64,000 nucleotides of DNA from Euzebya rosea (GCF_003073135.1 NZ_PGDQ01000001.1:248001-312000); one strand, 5' to 3'; counted from the stretch's first letter, positions 16,521 to 25,644 are shown. Numbers and translations: made by a program. The notes: generated by a model not told the origin, from the sequence alone.

Positions 16521-17523
16521 CACCGCTCCTGCTCAGGACGATCTGGCCGGCTTCCTCCAGGGTGCGGATGACCCGCACGATGGATCCCTGCGCGGTCTCG
16601 ACGTCCTTGAGTCGGACCGGACCCATCAGGTCGATCTCCTCCATCAGGGCCGCGCCCGCCCGCTCGGACATGTTCCGCTGGATCTTCTCCTTGACCGTCG
16701 CGGGCACGCCCTTGAGGGCGACAGCCAGGTCCTTGTTGTCGACCTGGCGCAGGATGAGCTGGACCGACCGGTCGTCGAGGGTGGTGATGTCCTCGAAGAC
16801 GAACATCAGCTGACGCACCTCGTCGGCGAGCTCGGAGTTCGCCAGCTCGAGGCCTTCCAGGATCAGGCGTTCGGTTCCGCGGTCCGCGCGGTTGAGGATC
16901 TCCACGAGCGCGTCCACGCCGCCGGCTTCGGAGAAGTCGCTCTGGCTGAGCACCGAGGACAGCTTGCGTTCGAGGGTCCGCTCGACGCGTTCGATGACCT
17001 CGGGGGAGGTCCGGTCCATCAGCGCCACCCGAACCGCCACGTCACGCTGCAGCCCCTCGGGCAGGCTGCCCAGCACCATGGCGGCGGCGTCGGGCAGCAT
17101 GTGTGCCAGGACCAGCGCGATGGTCTGCGGGTGCTCCTCGGAGATGAACGACAGGACCTGACGGGGATCGGTGTTGCGGAGGAACTCGAAGGGCGCCTCG
17201 TGGATCTGCGCGGCGAGCAGGTCCATGATCTCGTAGGCCTTCTCGTCCCCCAGGGACACCTCGAGCATGGCGCGGGCGAACTCCAGCCCGCCGGTGGCGA
17301 TGTTGACCTTCGCCGAGGCCATGTCACGGAACTCCGTGAGCACGCTGTCCACGATTTCCGTGGGCACCGTGGGGAGGCGAGCGATCTCGGCAGCCACCTC
17401 GGCCACCTCCGACTCGCGCATGGTCTTGAGGATGCGTCCGGCACGGTCCTTGCCGATGGCCATCAACAGGATCGCGACCTTCTGCGTGCCGTTCAGCTCG
17501 CTGATCTCCGCGATCGCGCTCAT
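16504..17523 (-). CDS. fliG: FliG, flagellar motor switch protein
   Basis: FliG is the rotor protein that meets the stator. The 339-residue product begins with L-N-G-T-Q-K-V-A-I-L-L-M-A-I-G and contains the EHPQTIALVLAHM motif near residue 130. The C-terminal torque helix carries LVFEDI-like FVFEDITTLDDRSVQLILRQVD, followed by L..ALKG and NMSERA. Its ATG overlaps the fliF stop (ATGA). Full length with no anomalies seen. Confidence 0.97.
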   Translation of the reverse strand: MSAIAEISELNGTQKVAILLMAIGKDRAGRILKTMRESEVAEVAAEIARLPTVPTEIVDSVLTEFRDMASAKVNIATGGLEFARAMLEVSLGDEKAYEIMDLLAAQIHEAPFEFLRNTDPRQVLSFISEEHPQTIALVLAHMLPDAAAMVLGSLPEGLQRDVAVRVALMDRTSPEVIERVERTLERKLSSVLSQSDFSEAGGVDALVEILNRADRGTERLILEGLELANSELADEVRQLMFVFEDITTLDDRSVQLILRQVDNKDLAVALKGVPATVKEKIQRNMSERAGAALMEEIDLMGPVRLKDVETAQGSIVRVIRTLEEAGQIVLSRSGDEFVE

Positions 17524-19118
17524 GACGCCATCCAGCCGCGCAGCAGGCCGGCCATCTCGTCACCCTGACCATCGATGAGGCTGGCGACCTCCTCGGTCAG
17601 GTCCGGACCGGCTTCGAGCTCGTGGAGCTCCTCGTCGCTGAGCAGGTCGCCGGTCGCCGTGTCCTCCTCGGCCACGCCGGCCTCGAGGGAGGCCAGGTCC
17701 AGCGGGATGGTCTCGGCCTGTCGTTGGGGCAGGGACTTGCGGGCCGAGCGCCAGGCGAGGAAGAGGACGATCATCACGATCAGCACCGAACCGATCGTGC
17801 GGATCAGGTCGAACATGCGCTCCTGGCTGGCGGCTGCAGCAGCGGCCTCCGCGGCAGCCGCGGCCTCTTCGGCGGCGGTGGCGTCGAAGGGCAGGGCGGA
17901 GACCTCGATGACGTCGCCTCGGGCGGCGTCGAAGCCGACCGCGGCCTCGACCAGCGCCTGGACCTCGGCGGCGTCGGCACCCTCGCGGTTGGCGTCCAGG
18001 AGGACGGCCACGGAGAGTCGGTCGACCGACCCCGGGGCGCTGAGGATGTCCTGCACGGACCGGTCGACGGCGAAGCGCGTCGAGCCGTCGCTGAGGGTGT
18101 AGTTGGTCGTCTCGCCCTCGGCACCCACGAGCGGCTGGCCGTCCGGACCGAGGACACCGACCGACGGGGCGCCAACGCCCTCGTAGCTCTCGGTGGTCGT
18201 GGTGGACTCCAGAGGGATGCCGTTGACGCCTCCGGCGGCGTTGCCGAAGGTCTCGGTCGTCTGCTGGATGCGGTCGAAGTTCAGGTCGGCCGTGACGGTG
18301 ACCACGGCGTTGTTGGGGCCGACGACCTGCTGGAGCATGGTCGTGACGTCAGCGGCGAGGCGGGACTCGAAGGTGCTGGTCTGGTACTGGCGCATGTCGC
18401 CTGCGGCGGCGCTGGTGCCGTCCTCGCCCGGCTGGTGCAGCAGGTTGCCGGCCGAGTCGGTGACGGTGACCTGGTCGGCCGTCAGTCCCTGGACGCTGCC
18501 GGAGACGAGGTTGACGATGGCCTGCACCTGCATCGGGGTCAGGTCGCCCATGGTGTTGAGCAGGACCGAGGCGGTTGCGCGCTCGTTGTCCTGGACGAAG
18601 AGGTCCTCCTCGGGGATGACCAGGTGCACCATGGCCGACTCGACGGCCTCCATCGCGGAGATGGTGCGTGACAGCTCACCCTCGACCGCGCGTTGGTAGT
18701 CCACGCGCATCTGGAACTCCGAGGTGGTGATGCCGTTCTCGTCCAGCAGGGAGTACCCGGCGGTGTTTGAGGGCACGAGGCCCGCGGAGGACATGTCCAG
18801 GCGCAGGCCCAGCTGGTCGGATCGGGGGACCATGACGGTCCGGCCGCCGTCGCTGAGCTCGTAGTCCACCCCGCGTGCGGTCAGCTCGTCGGTGATCGCG
18901 GCGGCGTCCTCGGCCTCGAGGTTGGTGAACAGCGGAGCCATGGACGGCTCGGAGACCCAGCGCATGAAGAACATGCCGGCGGCCAGCAGGGCGAGGATGG
19001 CCAGGGCCGTCGTCGTCTTCTGCCCGGTGGTGAACCCCGACAGGACGTCGTTGGCCTTGCCGCGGGCCTGCTCGGCGAGCTGCTGCGGCGAGCGCTCGCG
19101 GGTGATGGTGTCAGCCAT
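17520..19118 (-). CDS. fliF: FliF, flagellar MS-ring protein
   Basis: FliF forms the MS-ring in the membrane. The 532-residue product has an N-terminal membrane helix near 35-52, the ring-building region with F-T-N-L-E-A-E-D-A-A-A-I near 65 and RVDYQRAVEGELSRTI near 135, and VHLVIPEEDLFV near 165. A second helix lies near 445-465, and a C-terminal cytoplasmic tail binds FliG. The Ala-rich tract just before the second helix is a local peculiarity. It lies between fliE and fliG. Confidence 0.97.
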   Translation of the reverse strand: MADTITRERSPQQLAEQARGKANDVLSGFTTGQKTTTALAILALLAAGMFFMRWVSEPSMAPLFTNLEAEDAAAITDELTARGVDYELSDGGRTVMVPRSDQLGLRLDMSSAGLVPSNTAGYSLLDENGITTSEFQMRVDYQRAVEGELSRTISAMEAVESAMVHLVIPEEDLFVQDNERATASVLLNTMGDLTPMQVQAIVNLVSGSVQGLTADQVTVTDSAGNLLHQPGEDGTSAAAGDMRQYQTSTFESRLAADVTTMLQQVVGPNNAVVTVTADLNFDRIQQTTETFGNAAGGVNGIPLESTTTTESYEGVGAPSVGVLGPDGQPLVGAEGETTNYTLSDGSTRFAVDRSVQDILSAPGSVDRLSVAVLLDANREGADAAEVQALVEAAVGFDAARGDVIEVSALPFDATAAEEAAAAAEAAAAAASQERMFDLIRTIGSVLIVMIVLFLAWRSARKSLPQRQAETIPLDLASLEAGVAEEDTATGDLLSDEELHELEAGPDLTEEVASLIDGQGDEMAGLLRGWMAS

Positions 19119-19136
19119 TGGTGGTTCCTGCGCTCA

Positions 19137-19472
19137 TCAGACCTGCATCCTCATGATCTCGTTGAACGACTCCAGCGCCTTGTTGCGCACGGCGACGGTG
19201 AGCTCGGTGGCGAGCTGCGCCTGCGTGGCGGCGATCATGTAGTCGTGGACGTTCTCCAGCTGTCCGGTCGCGGCCTGCTGGGCGAGTCCGTCGGCGACCT
19301 GGTGGGTCTCCTGGACCGACCCGAGGGCGTCGGCGATGGCCTTGCCGAAGCCTGCCTCGTCGGTCGCGCCGGCCTGGCCAGCCGCTGGCTGCCCACCGGT
19401 GGGGGCCATGGTGGGCCGGGCGATGGGTCCGGTGCCGCCCATGGGGCGTGCGCTGATCGGGGGGATCGCCAT
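19137..19472 (-). CDS. fliE: FliE, basal-body rod/MS-ring adaptor
   Basis: FliE joins the MS-ring to the rod. The 111-residue product has the FliE pattern in its second half: V-H-D-Y-M-I-A-A-T-Q-A-Q-L-A-T-E-L-T-V-A-V-R-N-K, then E-S-F-N-E-I-M-R-M-Q-V at the C-terminus. It follows flgC by 3 bp and precedes fliF. The Gly/Pro-rich first 40 residues are variable. Confidence 0.95.
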   Translation of the reverse strand: MAIPPISARPMGGTGPIARPTMAPTGGQPAAGQAGATDEAGFGKAIADALGSVQETHQVADGLAQQAATGQLENVHDYMIAATQAQLATELTVAVRNKALESFNEIMRMQV

Positions 19473-19475
19473 GGC

Positions 19476-19868
19476 CTAGGACCGCCCCAGCTGCAGGGCC
19501 GCGCGGTAGGCGTCGCGGGCGGTCTCGACGACGCTGAGGTTCGCCTGATAGCCGCGCTGGGCCAGCATGAGCGAGGTCATCTGGGACCCCATGTCCATGT
19601 CGGGCAGGCGCACCATCCCGTCGGCGTCGGCCAGGGGATGGTCGGGCTGGTGGGCCAGACGTCCCTCGGCGCTGCCGTACTCCACACCAGCGACGCGGGC
19701 CCCGGCACCCTCGACGGCCTGGGCCATCACGTAGCGTGCCTGGAACGCGGGCTCGTCGGTGCTGCGGACGGTGTTGAGGTTGGCGATGTTGTCCGACGTG
19801 GCGTCGAGCCACGTGCGGTGCACTCGCAGACCGGAGTGGGCGGTGCTGATCGCGCCGAACATGCTCAT
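19476..19868 (-). CDS. flgC: FlgC, proximal rod protein
   Basis: The 130-residue protein starts MSMFGAISTAHSGLRVHRTW and then D-N-I-A-N-L-N-T-V, a rod-protein N-terminus. It ends with the FlgC helix MTSLMLAQRGYQANLSVVETARDAYRAALQLG; these family segments are all in register. It lies 3 bp after flgB and 3 bp before fliE, in the standard order. Confidence 0.96.
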   Translation of the reverse strand: MSMFGAISTAHSGLRVHRTWLDATSDNIANLNTVRSTDEPAFQARYVMAQAVEGAGARVAGVEYGSAEGRLAHQPDHPLADADGMVRLPDMDMGSQMTSLMLAQRGYQANLSVVETARDAYRAALQLGRS

Positions 19869-19871
19869 GCG

Positions 19872-20243
19872 CTACGCCCCCTGGCTGATCGCGGTGCGGA
19901 GCAGGCGGAACTTGCCGTTCATCGCCTCGAGGACCGTGGAGTAGGCCAGCTCGTTGGTGGTCTGGGACACGACCTCGTCGTCGAGGTTCACGTTGTTGCC
20001 GTTCAGGCGCGTGGCGGCGTCCGACGTCGTCCGGTCGGCGGCCACGGTCCCGACTGCTGCCGCGTCGACTCGCCCGGTGCGGGCGCCCTGGAGGGCGCGC
20101 TGGATGGAGTCCTCGAACGACACGCGACCAGCCAGGTAGTACGGCGTGTCGACGTTGGCGATGTTGTCGGCGATCACGCGGCGCCTCGTCGACAGGCCGC
20201 TGAGGGCCGAGTGCAACGCGGCCGAGGTGACGTCGTACACCAC
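19872..20243 (-). CDS. flgB: FlgB, proximal rod protein
   Basis: FlgB is the rod protein nearest the MS-ring. The start is the GTG at 20243, 7 nt after GGAGG (20251-20255). The open frame extends to 20309, but that start would lie about 15 nt from the predicted transcription start and lacks a ribosome site. The 123-residue product has LSTRRRVIADNIANVDTPYY near the N-terminus and D-D-E-V-V-S-Q-T-T-N-E-L-A-Y-S in the C-terminal helix. It is the first gene of the flgB-flgC-fliE-fliF-fliG-fliH unit. Confidence 0.93.
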   Translation of the reverse strand: MVYDVTSAALHSALSGLSTRRRVIADNIANVDTPYYLAGRVSFEDSIQRALQGARTGRVDAAAVGTVAADRTTSDAATRLNGNNVNLDDEVVSQTTNELAYSTVLEAMNGKFRLLRTAISQGA

Positions 20244-20330
20244 GGGTATGCCTCCAGGATCGGTCAGGTCAACGGGGTTGCCGCCGATCCATGGCGGTGG
20301 GTACGACACGATCCTTCGCGTCAGGTCCTC

Positions 20331-20357
20331 CGATCGGCCACCAGCCCAGCGCCCTTA
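20331..20357 (-). promoter_or_regulatory. Sigma-28-like promoter for the flgB operon
   Basis: The minus strand reads TAAG, 15 bp, GCCGATCG. The predicted start is near 20324, giving a leader of about 80 nt to the flgB GTG. It lies in the divergent 291-bp gap between flgB and the GGDEF gene; the rest of that gap shows nothing distinctive. Confidence 0.6.
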
Positions 20358-20534
20358 GCAGAGCGTGACGAAAAGATCGCGGAGCGGGATGGGGTGAACG
20401 GTCGTGCCGTGTCTGTCTGCGAGGTGTCGTTCGTGCGCGGAATCGCGATCGCCGGTTATCGTTTCGATCGCGACGGACGGCCCTCGCCGCATGGTCGGTC
20501 GTCGTGCGGGGGACCCAGCAACGTCAGGACCACC

Positions 20535-21908
20535 ATGCATCCCGCACCGCCGCCGTCGACGAGGTCGATCGATCCCGTGGTCCTGCTCGTGGAGGACGAT
20601 CCGGCCCACCAGGTGCTGGTCGCCGCAGAGCTCGAACCGGCAGGGGTGCACGTGGCGCCGGTCGACACCATGTTCGGCGCCCTGGAGATGCTCGCCCTGC
20701 AACGAGGCGCCTTCGACGTCGTCGTCGTCGACCTCGGCCTGCCCGACATCGACGGCATCAACTCGCTGGAGACCATCCTGCAGGCCGTGGCGGTGCCCGT
20801 CATCGTGCACAGCGGCAGCATCGAACCCGGGCTGAGGGAGCGGGCCAAGCGGCTCGGGGCAGCCGCGGTCGTGCCGAAGGACGCTGGCCCCGACGCCCTG
20901 CGCGACGCGGTGGAGGATGTGCTGGGCGACCGGCCCGCGCCACTGCAGCCCGTCCCCCTCGGCATGGGCGGCCAGCCGGTCGCGGCGGACTTCGAGGACG
21001 CGGCCCGGCGGACGCTGGAGTTCCTGCAGGCCCACGTGCCGATGGGAACGTGGATGGTCACCCGCGTCGTCGGTGACGACTGGGTCGTCCTCGATGCGGT
21101 CGGCCAGGGGTACGACGTGGCACCCAACAGCGTGCTTCGCTGGTCCGACAGCTTCTGTTCGAGGATGGTGGAGGGCGAGGGACCGAACATCACTACCAAG
21201 GCGTCGGCCCTGCCCGTGTACCGCCAGGCCCCCGTCTTCGACCAGCTCGACATCGAGACCTACGTCGGCCTCCCGCTGGCGATCGAGGGCGAGGGGTTGT
21301 TCGGCACGCTGTGCGGCATCGACCCGGGACGGTCCACCGTGCCCCTGGACACCCTCGAGCCGTTCCTGCTGCAGATCGCGGACCTCCTGACCACCGCGCT
21401 CGCCCTGGACCTCGAACGAGACCGCCTTCAACGGCGGTTGGACCTGGCCAAGGTCGCCTCCCGCACCGACGCCCTGACCGGCCTGCCCAACCGGCGGGCG
21501 TTCGAGCTGATGCTGAAGCTGGAGGAGGCACGCTGCCGTCGCTTCGGCTCCTCCGCCTCGATCCTGGTCATGGACCTGGACGGGTTGAAGGTCCGCAACG
21601 ACACCGAGGGCCATGCGGCGGGTGACCGCTACCTGCGGGCTGCAGGATCAGCGCTGTCCAGCATCGTCCGTGCCTCCGACATGGCCTTCCGCATCGGCGG
21701 CGACGAGTTCGCGATCATCGCGGCGCCCGCGCCCGCGGTGCCCGAGACGCTGATCAGTCGTGTGGACAAGGCGTTGGCCACCGGCGGCGTCGAGGCATCG
21801 GTGGGGATCGCCACGCGCCGACCCGACGAAACGCTGGACGACGTGCTGTCGCGTGCCGACGCCCGGATGTACGACCTGAAGCGACGCCGATCGGGCCGGT
21901 CGGCGTGA
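20535..21908 (+). CDS. REC-GAF-GGDEF diguanylate cyclase
   Basis: Predicted response regulator that makes cyclic-di-GMP from two GTP. The start is the ATG at 20535 after AGGA; the open frame extends far upstream in antisense to flgB/flgC and is not real. The 457-residue product has a receiver domain at about 15-130 (phospho-acceptor Asp in VVVDLGLPDIDG), a GAF-like domain at about 150-290, and a GGDEF domain at about 310-450. The active site R-I-G-G-D-E-F is intact. An inhibitory I-site R-A-S-D lies five residues before it, so product inhibition is expected. It lies between two flagellar operons and probably tunes motility. Confidence 0.93.
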   Translation: MHPAPPPSTRSIDPVVLLVEDDPAHQVLVAAELEPAGVHVAPVDTMFGALEMLALQRGAFDVVVVDLGLPDIDGINSLETILQAVAVPVIVHSGSIEPGLRERAKRLGAAAVVPKDAGPDALRDAVEDVLGDRPAPLQPVPLGMGGQPVAADFEDAARRTLEFLQAHVPMGTWMVTRVVGDDWVVLDAVGQGYDVAPNSVLRWSDSFCSRMVEGEGPNITTKASALPVYRQAPVFDQLDIETYVGLPLAIEGEGLFGTLCGIDPGRSTVPLDTLEPFLLQIADLLTTALALDLERDRLQRRLDLAKVASRTDALTGLPNRRAFELMLKLEEARCRRFGSSASILVMDLDGLKVRNDTEGHAAGDRYLRAAGSALSSIVRASDMAFRIGGDEFAIIAAPAPAVPETLISRVDKALATGGVEASVGIATRRPDETLDDVLSRADARMYDLKRRRSGRSA

Positions 21909-21921
21909 GGGGCAGGTTGCG

Positions 21922-22215
21922 TCAGACGGTGACGTCCAGACGGCTGGCCCGCCGGGGGGCTGGCTGGGTCGGACGTTGCTCGAGCTTGTCGGCGACGACC
22001 GACAGGGCCCGGTCCACGAGCCGTTCGAGCTCGCGGGAACGTTCGAGCAGCGCGACGGCACGTTCGACGGCGACCGACGGCATCGTGCCGAGCCCGTCGG
22101 GTGGCAGGAACGGCGGCACGCCGGCGAGGTCGCCGCTGGCGAGTGCATCGCGAACGGCGTTGAGGCGCGTTTCGTAGGCGTCCAGCGCGGCCGCCCAGGC
22201 CAGCGGGGTGGTCAC
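21922..22215 (-). CDS. Small helical protein after fliS, FliT-like chaperone candidate
   Basis: The GTG at 22215 overlaps the fliS stop (GTGA). The 97-residue product is predicted mostly helical (WAAALDAYETRLNAVRDAL near the start, AVALLERSRELERLVDRALS later) with a basic tail. FliT-type flagellar chaperones commonly follow fliS and have this size and helical content. No diagnostic motif is visible, so the identity rests on position and composition. Confidence 0.55.
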   Translation of the reverse strand: MTTPLAWAAALDAYETRLNAVRDALASGDLAGVPPFLPPDGLGTMPSVAVERAVALLERSRELERLVDRALSVVADKLEQRPTQPAPRRASRLDVTV

Positions 22216-22661
22216 GTCGTGACGGCCTGCATGGACTGGGTGTCCTGGTGCAGCTGCTGGGCGGTTGCCGCCCGAGAGGTCAGGCCCTCGGCAAGTCCGG
22301 ACGCGGCCTGGCGCCACGCCGTTGCGAGGGGGTCGACCAGTCCTCGGCAGATCTCGATCCGCGCTGCGTCCTTGGTGACGTTGGCCGTGATCAGCTCGTT
22401 GTGGAGGAACCGGTACAGCGCCGCGAGCGTGGGGCCGCCCGACCACAGGTCGGGGTTCAGGCTGGACTCCAGCTCCAGGACGATGTCCTGCGCGTGGGTG
22501 AGCTGGGCGTTGACGGTCTCGAGGTCACGACGCTCCAGGGCCTCACCCGCACGGGTGATGTCCAGCAGCAGGCGGTCGTAGAGCATGACGACGAGCTGCT
22601 GGGGGCTGACGGTCTGGATGGCGTCGGTCACGTACCGGCGTCGGGCGCTGGCGAGCGTCAT
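22212..22661 (-). CDS. fliS: FliS, flagellin-specific export chaperone
   Basis: FliS binds the C-terminus of flagellin and keeps it unfolded before export. The 149-residue product has the family N-terminus Y-V-T-D-A-I-Q-T-V-S-P-Q-Q-L-V-V-M-L-Y-D-R-L and the later LY.FLHNELI.AN..KD segment. It follows fliD by about 100 bp; that gap has a weak sigma-28-like site. With at least six flagellins encoded next door it is probably a shared chaperone. Confidence 0.95.
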   Translation of the reverse strand: MTLASARRRYVTDAIQTVSPQQLVVMLYDRLLLDITRAGEALERRDLETVNAQLTHAQDIVLELESSLNPDLWSGGPTLAALYRFLHNELITANVTKDAARIEICRGLVDPLATAWRQAASGLAEGLTSRAATAQQLHQDTQSMQAVTT

Positions 22662-22708
22662 GGCGAGTCGGGACCCTTCCGGGTGTCGGTTGTGGGATGG
22701 ACGTCCTC

Positions 22709-22735
22709 ATATCGGCAGGAGGACGGGCTGTCGGA
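22709..22735 (-). promoter_or_regulatory. Possible sigma-28-like promoter for fliS
   Basis: The minus strand reads TCCG, 15 bp, GCCGATAT between fliD and fliS. The -10 matches well, but the -35 shares only its first T with the consensus. The leader would be about 40 nt. Confidence 0.4.
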
Positions 22736-22764
22736 GTGCCGGACCCGGATTGGGTCGACGTCAT

Positions 22765-24141
22765 CTACTTGGGCGAGTTGGCCTGCAGCTGGGGCAGCTG
22801 GCTGGCCAGCCAGTCACCTTGCGCCTGCATGCCCGAGAGTGCGACCTCCAGGGCGGAGAACTGACGCTGGAGGGCGGTGCGTCGCAGCTCGACACGGATG
22901 TCGATCGCGGCGATCTGGTCCTCCATCGTTCGGTTGGTCGACTCGCGTGCCTCGATGGCCGTGGCGAACACGCCGGTGTTGAGCGTGGTCGCCTGGGTGG
23001 CGAGCGTTTCCAGCCGCTGGGCCAGTCCCGGGTTGCCGGCGTCGTCGGAGCGGAACATGGCGACGACGTCGTCGGGTCGTTCGGTGAGGGCTTCGCGGAA
23101 GGCCGTCTCGTCGAACTCCAGCTTCCCGTCGCGGGTGGACTCGATGCCGATCAGCCCTGCGGACTGGAAGTAGGAGTTGCCGACGCTGTAGGTCACGGCG
23201 TTGAGCAGCTGGGTTCGCAACGACCGCATCGTGGGGTCGTTGGACAACGATCCCTTCTTGCCGTCGAGGCCGCTGTCGAGCGCCTGGTCCATGCCGGTGA
23301 TCAAGGAGTTGATCGCGTCGACGAGCTCGCTGACCTGGTCGACGAGGGCGTCGGGGTCGGCGTCGACGGACAGGGTGATGGGGGAGGCGCTGGCCTCGGT
23401 GACGGTGAAGCTGACGCCGGAGATGACGTCGTTGAAGGTGTTGGTCGACGAGGTCACCGCGTAGGCGCCAGGCCCGTCGCCGATGGTGACCTGGGCGTCC
23501 CGGCCCTGCGTCAGCACCGGCATGCCGGCGGCGAACGTGGCGTCGAGGTTCGTCGTGTCGATCGTGAAGGTGCCGCCCGCGCCGCTGGACCCCGACGTGA
23601 GCTGCAGCTTGAAGCCGCTTCCGGTGTTGACCGCCTGTGCGGTGACGGGCAGGGCCGACCACGGCTGCGCCGGGTCGTTGATGTTGGCGATCAGGCTCGA
23701 CAGCGTGCCGTCACCGGTGTCGACGTCGTAGTCGGTGCCGTCGACGGTGATGCGAACCGTCGAGTTCGGAGTGGCGACGACGTCGGTGGACGCCGCGGTC
23801 GTGCCGCCGGACACCAGCCGATGGGTGGCGGCGAGCTGGTCGACGGTGAAGGTGAAGGAGCCCTGCTCGGCGCCGGGCGACGCGGTCGCCACGACGCTGT
23901 CGGTGGACGTCGACGCCTGCACGGGCACGAAGGTCCTGGCCGAACCCGCCAGCGCCTTCGACAGGGTCTTGATGTTGTCGAAGGACGAGGAGAACTTCTG
24001 CAGCGACGCGATGGCCGCGTCGTTGTTGGAGATCCGCTGTTCGAGGCGGACCTGGGGCTGTCGTTCCAGCTGGATCAGCTGGTTGATGATGCCTGACGTG
24101 TCCAGACCGGACGCGAGGCCATCGATGCCGAACGTTGCCAC
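22765..24141 (-). CDS. fliD: FliD, filament cap protein
   Basis: FliD caps the filament and folds incoming flagellin. The 458-residue product begins MATFGIDGLASGLDTSGIIN, then L-I-Q-L-E-R-Q-P, the FliD_N signature. The middle is Thr/Ser/Gly rich. The C-terminal half has SVGNSYF, GI.STRDGKLEFDE..FREAL and a closing coiled coil. It starts with GTG at 24141, 3 bp after flaG. Full length, with no anomalies. Confidence 0.96.
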   Translation of the reverse strand: MATFGIDGLASGLDTSGIINQLIQLERQPQVRLEQRISNNDAAIASLQKFSSSFDNIKTLSKALAGSARTFVPVQASTSTDSVVATASPGAEQGSFTFTVDQLAATHRLVSGGTTAASTDVVATPNSTVRITVDGTDYDVDTGDGTLSSLIANINDPAQPWSALPVTAQAVNTGSGFKLQLTSGSSGAGGTFTIDTTNLDATFAAGMPVLTQGRDAQVTIGDGPGAYAVTSSTNTFNDVISGVSFTVTEASASPITLSVDADPDALVDQVSELVDAINSLITGMDQALDSGLDGKKGSLSNDPTMRSLRTQLLNAVTYSVGNSYFQSAGLIGIESTRDGKLEFDETAFREALTERPDDVVAMFRSDDAGNPGLAQRLETLATQATTLNTGVFATAIEARESTNRTMEDQIAAIDIRVELRRTALQRQFSALEVALSGMQAQGDWLASQLPQLQANSPK

Positions 24142-24144
24142 GGG

Positions 24145-24510
24145 CTACTGCTCCTCCTGTATCTGTCTCATCAGATCGTCCACCATGTCCAGAACCTGAG
24201 CAGCCGGGAACTGCTGGAGCTGTCGTCCGCTGGCCGGATCGAGGATTCGGTGCACGTAGCCGAGGCTGGCCGCATGCCACTCGACCTCGACCCGCCGCCG
24301 TTGGGGGGCGGCGATCGCATGGGCGACGCGGCGCGCGGTGTCCTGTCGGGTCCGGTCGGCGGACTCGATCACCTCTGCAGCCGTGGGCAGGTCGGGCTGC
24401 CCGTCCGGGGGACGGGACATGGTGTTGGGAACCGACGTCAGCGGCGGTGTGCGCTGTGCGTCGGGGGCGACGGCGGGGGACGCCGTCCGGATCGGATCCA
24501 TCGTCTGCAC
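24145..24510 (-). CDS. flaG: FlaG-family flagellar protein
   Basis: The 121-residue product has a variable N-terminal half and a FlaG-type C-terminal half: Y-V-H-R-I-L-D-P-A-S-G-R-Q-L-Q-Q-F-P followed by V-L-D-M-V-D-D-L-M-R-Q. Proteins of this family influence filament length. A second ATG three codons in (24501) is an alternative start. It precedes fliD directly, as in many genomes. No promoter was recognised; expression may come from read-through of the flagellin unit. Confidence 0.85.
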   Translation of the reverse strand: MQTMDPIRTASPAVAPDAQRTPPLTSVPNTMSRPPDGQPDLPTAAEVIESADRTRQDTARRVAHAIAAPQRRRVEVEWHAASLGYVHRILDPASGRQLQQFPAAQVLDMVDDLMRQIQEEQ

Positions 24511-24570
24511 CTCCGTGTGCTGGTGTGGGGTTCGTCGGCGCCGGGATCACCGGGGCCCGGCAACGGCAGC

Positions 24571-24598
24571 GGGAGGACGACCGTGCGGTCGTCCTCCC
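24571..24598 (-). terminator. Hairpin terminator after flagellin 1
   Basis: Perfect 12-bp inverted repeat GGGAGGACGACC / GGTCGTCCTCCC with a GTGC loop, 57 bp past the flagellin stop. There is no U-tract. Confidence 0.55.
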
Positions 24599-24654
24599 AT
24601 CACCGTCGTGGACGCGTCGCGCGGTCGGACCGCGTCCACTGTGTGTCCGTGCTG

Positions 24655-25509
24655 CTAGCCGAGGAGGCTGAGGACGCCCTGGGGGACGCTGTTGGCCTGG
24701 CTGAGCATGGCGGTTCCTGCCTGGGACAGGATCTGGTTGCGGGTGAAGTTGGTCATCTCCGCGGCCATGTCGACGTCGCGGATGCGGGATTCGGACGCCG
24801 ACAGGTTCTCGGTGGCGACCTGGAGGTTGTTGATGGTGTGCTCGAGGCGGTTCTGGGTGGCACCCAGGGTTCCGCGGAAGCTCGAGACCTGGCTGATGGC
24901 GGCGTCGATGACCGCGATCGCGTCGCTGGCAGCCGAGGCACCGGAGGAGAACGAGGCGGCGGCGGACAGGTCCGTCAGCTTGTCACCGCCGCTGATGCCC
25001 AGCACGGCGGCGTTCATGTCGGACAGGGTGATGGAGACCGTCTCGCCGCCGTTGGCGCCGACCTGGAAGCTGAGCGTCGAGGTGCCGTCCAGCAGGCTGG
25101 TGCCGTTGAACTTGGTGTCGTTGGCGATGTCGTCGATGGCGCCGATGAGCTCGTCGAGCTCGGCCTGGGCAGCGGCGACGGACGCGCCGGTCTGGCCGCC
25201 GTTGGCGCCGGTGTTGGAGGCCTGGACGGCCAGGTCGCGAGCGCGCTGCAGCATGGAGTGGACCTCGGTGAGGGCCCCTTCTGCGGTCTGGACGACGCTG
25301 ATGCCGTCCTGGGCGTTGCGGGTGGCGACCTTGAGGCCGCCGACCTGCGAGCGCAGCTTCTCGGAGATGACGAGGCCGGCGGCGTCGTCGCCGGCGCGGT
25401 TGATGCGGAAGCCCGACGAGAGCTTCTCGAGGGACTTGCCCAGCGAGTTCTGTGTGCCGGACAGGTTGCGATGGGCGTTCATCGCCATCGTGTTCTGGTT
25501 GATGCGCAT
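24655..25509 (-). CDS. Flagellin 1
   Basis: Filament subunit of 284 residues: N-terminal D0/D1 (MRINQNTMAMNAHRNLSGTQ, then K-S-L-E-K-L-S-S-G-F-R-I-N-R-A-G-D-D-A-A-G-L), a short middle, and C-terminal D1/D0 ending in SVPQGVLSLLG. It lacks a D2/D3 insertion, so it is close to a minimal Hag-type flagellin. The variable part (about 140-205) is its own, while the ends are nearly identical to flagellins 2, 3 and 6. The ribosome site is CAAGGAGGAG. The leader carries the hairpin at 25547-25579. No sigma-28-like box was found directly upstream. Confidence 0.97.
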   Translation of the reverse strand: MRINQNTMAMNAHRNLSGTQNSLGKSLEKLSSGFRINRAGDDAAGLVISEKLRSQVGGLKVATRNAQDGISVVQTAEGALTEVHSMLQRARDLAVQASNTGANGGQTGASVAAAQAELDELIGAIDDIANDTKFNGTSLLDGTSTLSFQVGANGGETVSITLSDMNAAVLGISGGDKLTDLSAAASFSSGASAASDAIAVIDAAISQVSSFRGTLGATQNRLEHTINNLQVATENLSASESRIRDVDMAAEMTNFTRNQILSQAGTAMLSQANSVPQGVLSLLG

Positions 25510-25546
25510 GTGTGCTCCTCCTTGAGCGGGAAATGGCGTCGTGCGT

Positions 25547-25579
25547 CACCGACCGAGGAATCCGTCCCTCGGGTCGGTG
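25547..25579 (-). promoter_or_regulatory. Flagellin 1 leader hairpin with ACGGA loop
   Basis: On the transcript, CCGAGG and CCTCGG arms close a GACGGATT loop, extended by an outer ACCGACC/GGTCGGT-type stem. The loop ACGGAT resembles a CsrA site (ANGGA in a hairpin loop). It is the longest stem of the seven flagellin leaders. Confidence 0.6.
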
Positions 25580-25644
25580 GCCTGGATGTGCGGGGGTGGG
25601 CGGCGAGCGGCGCCGGAGCGGGCCGCCCGCCGTGGGGGTCCGTG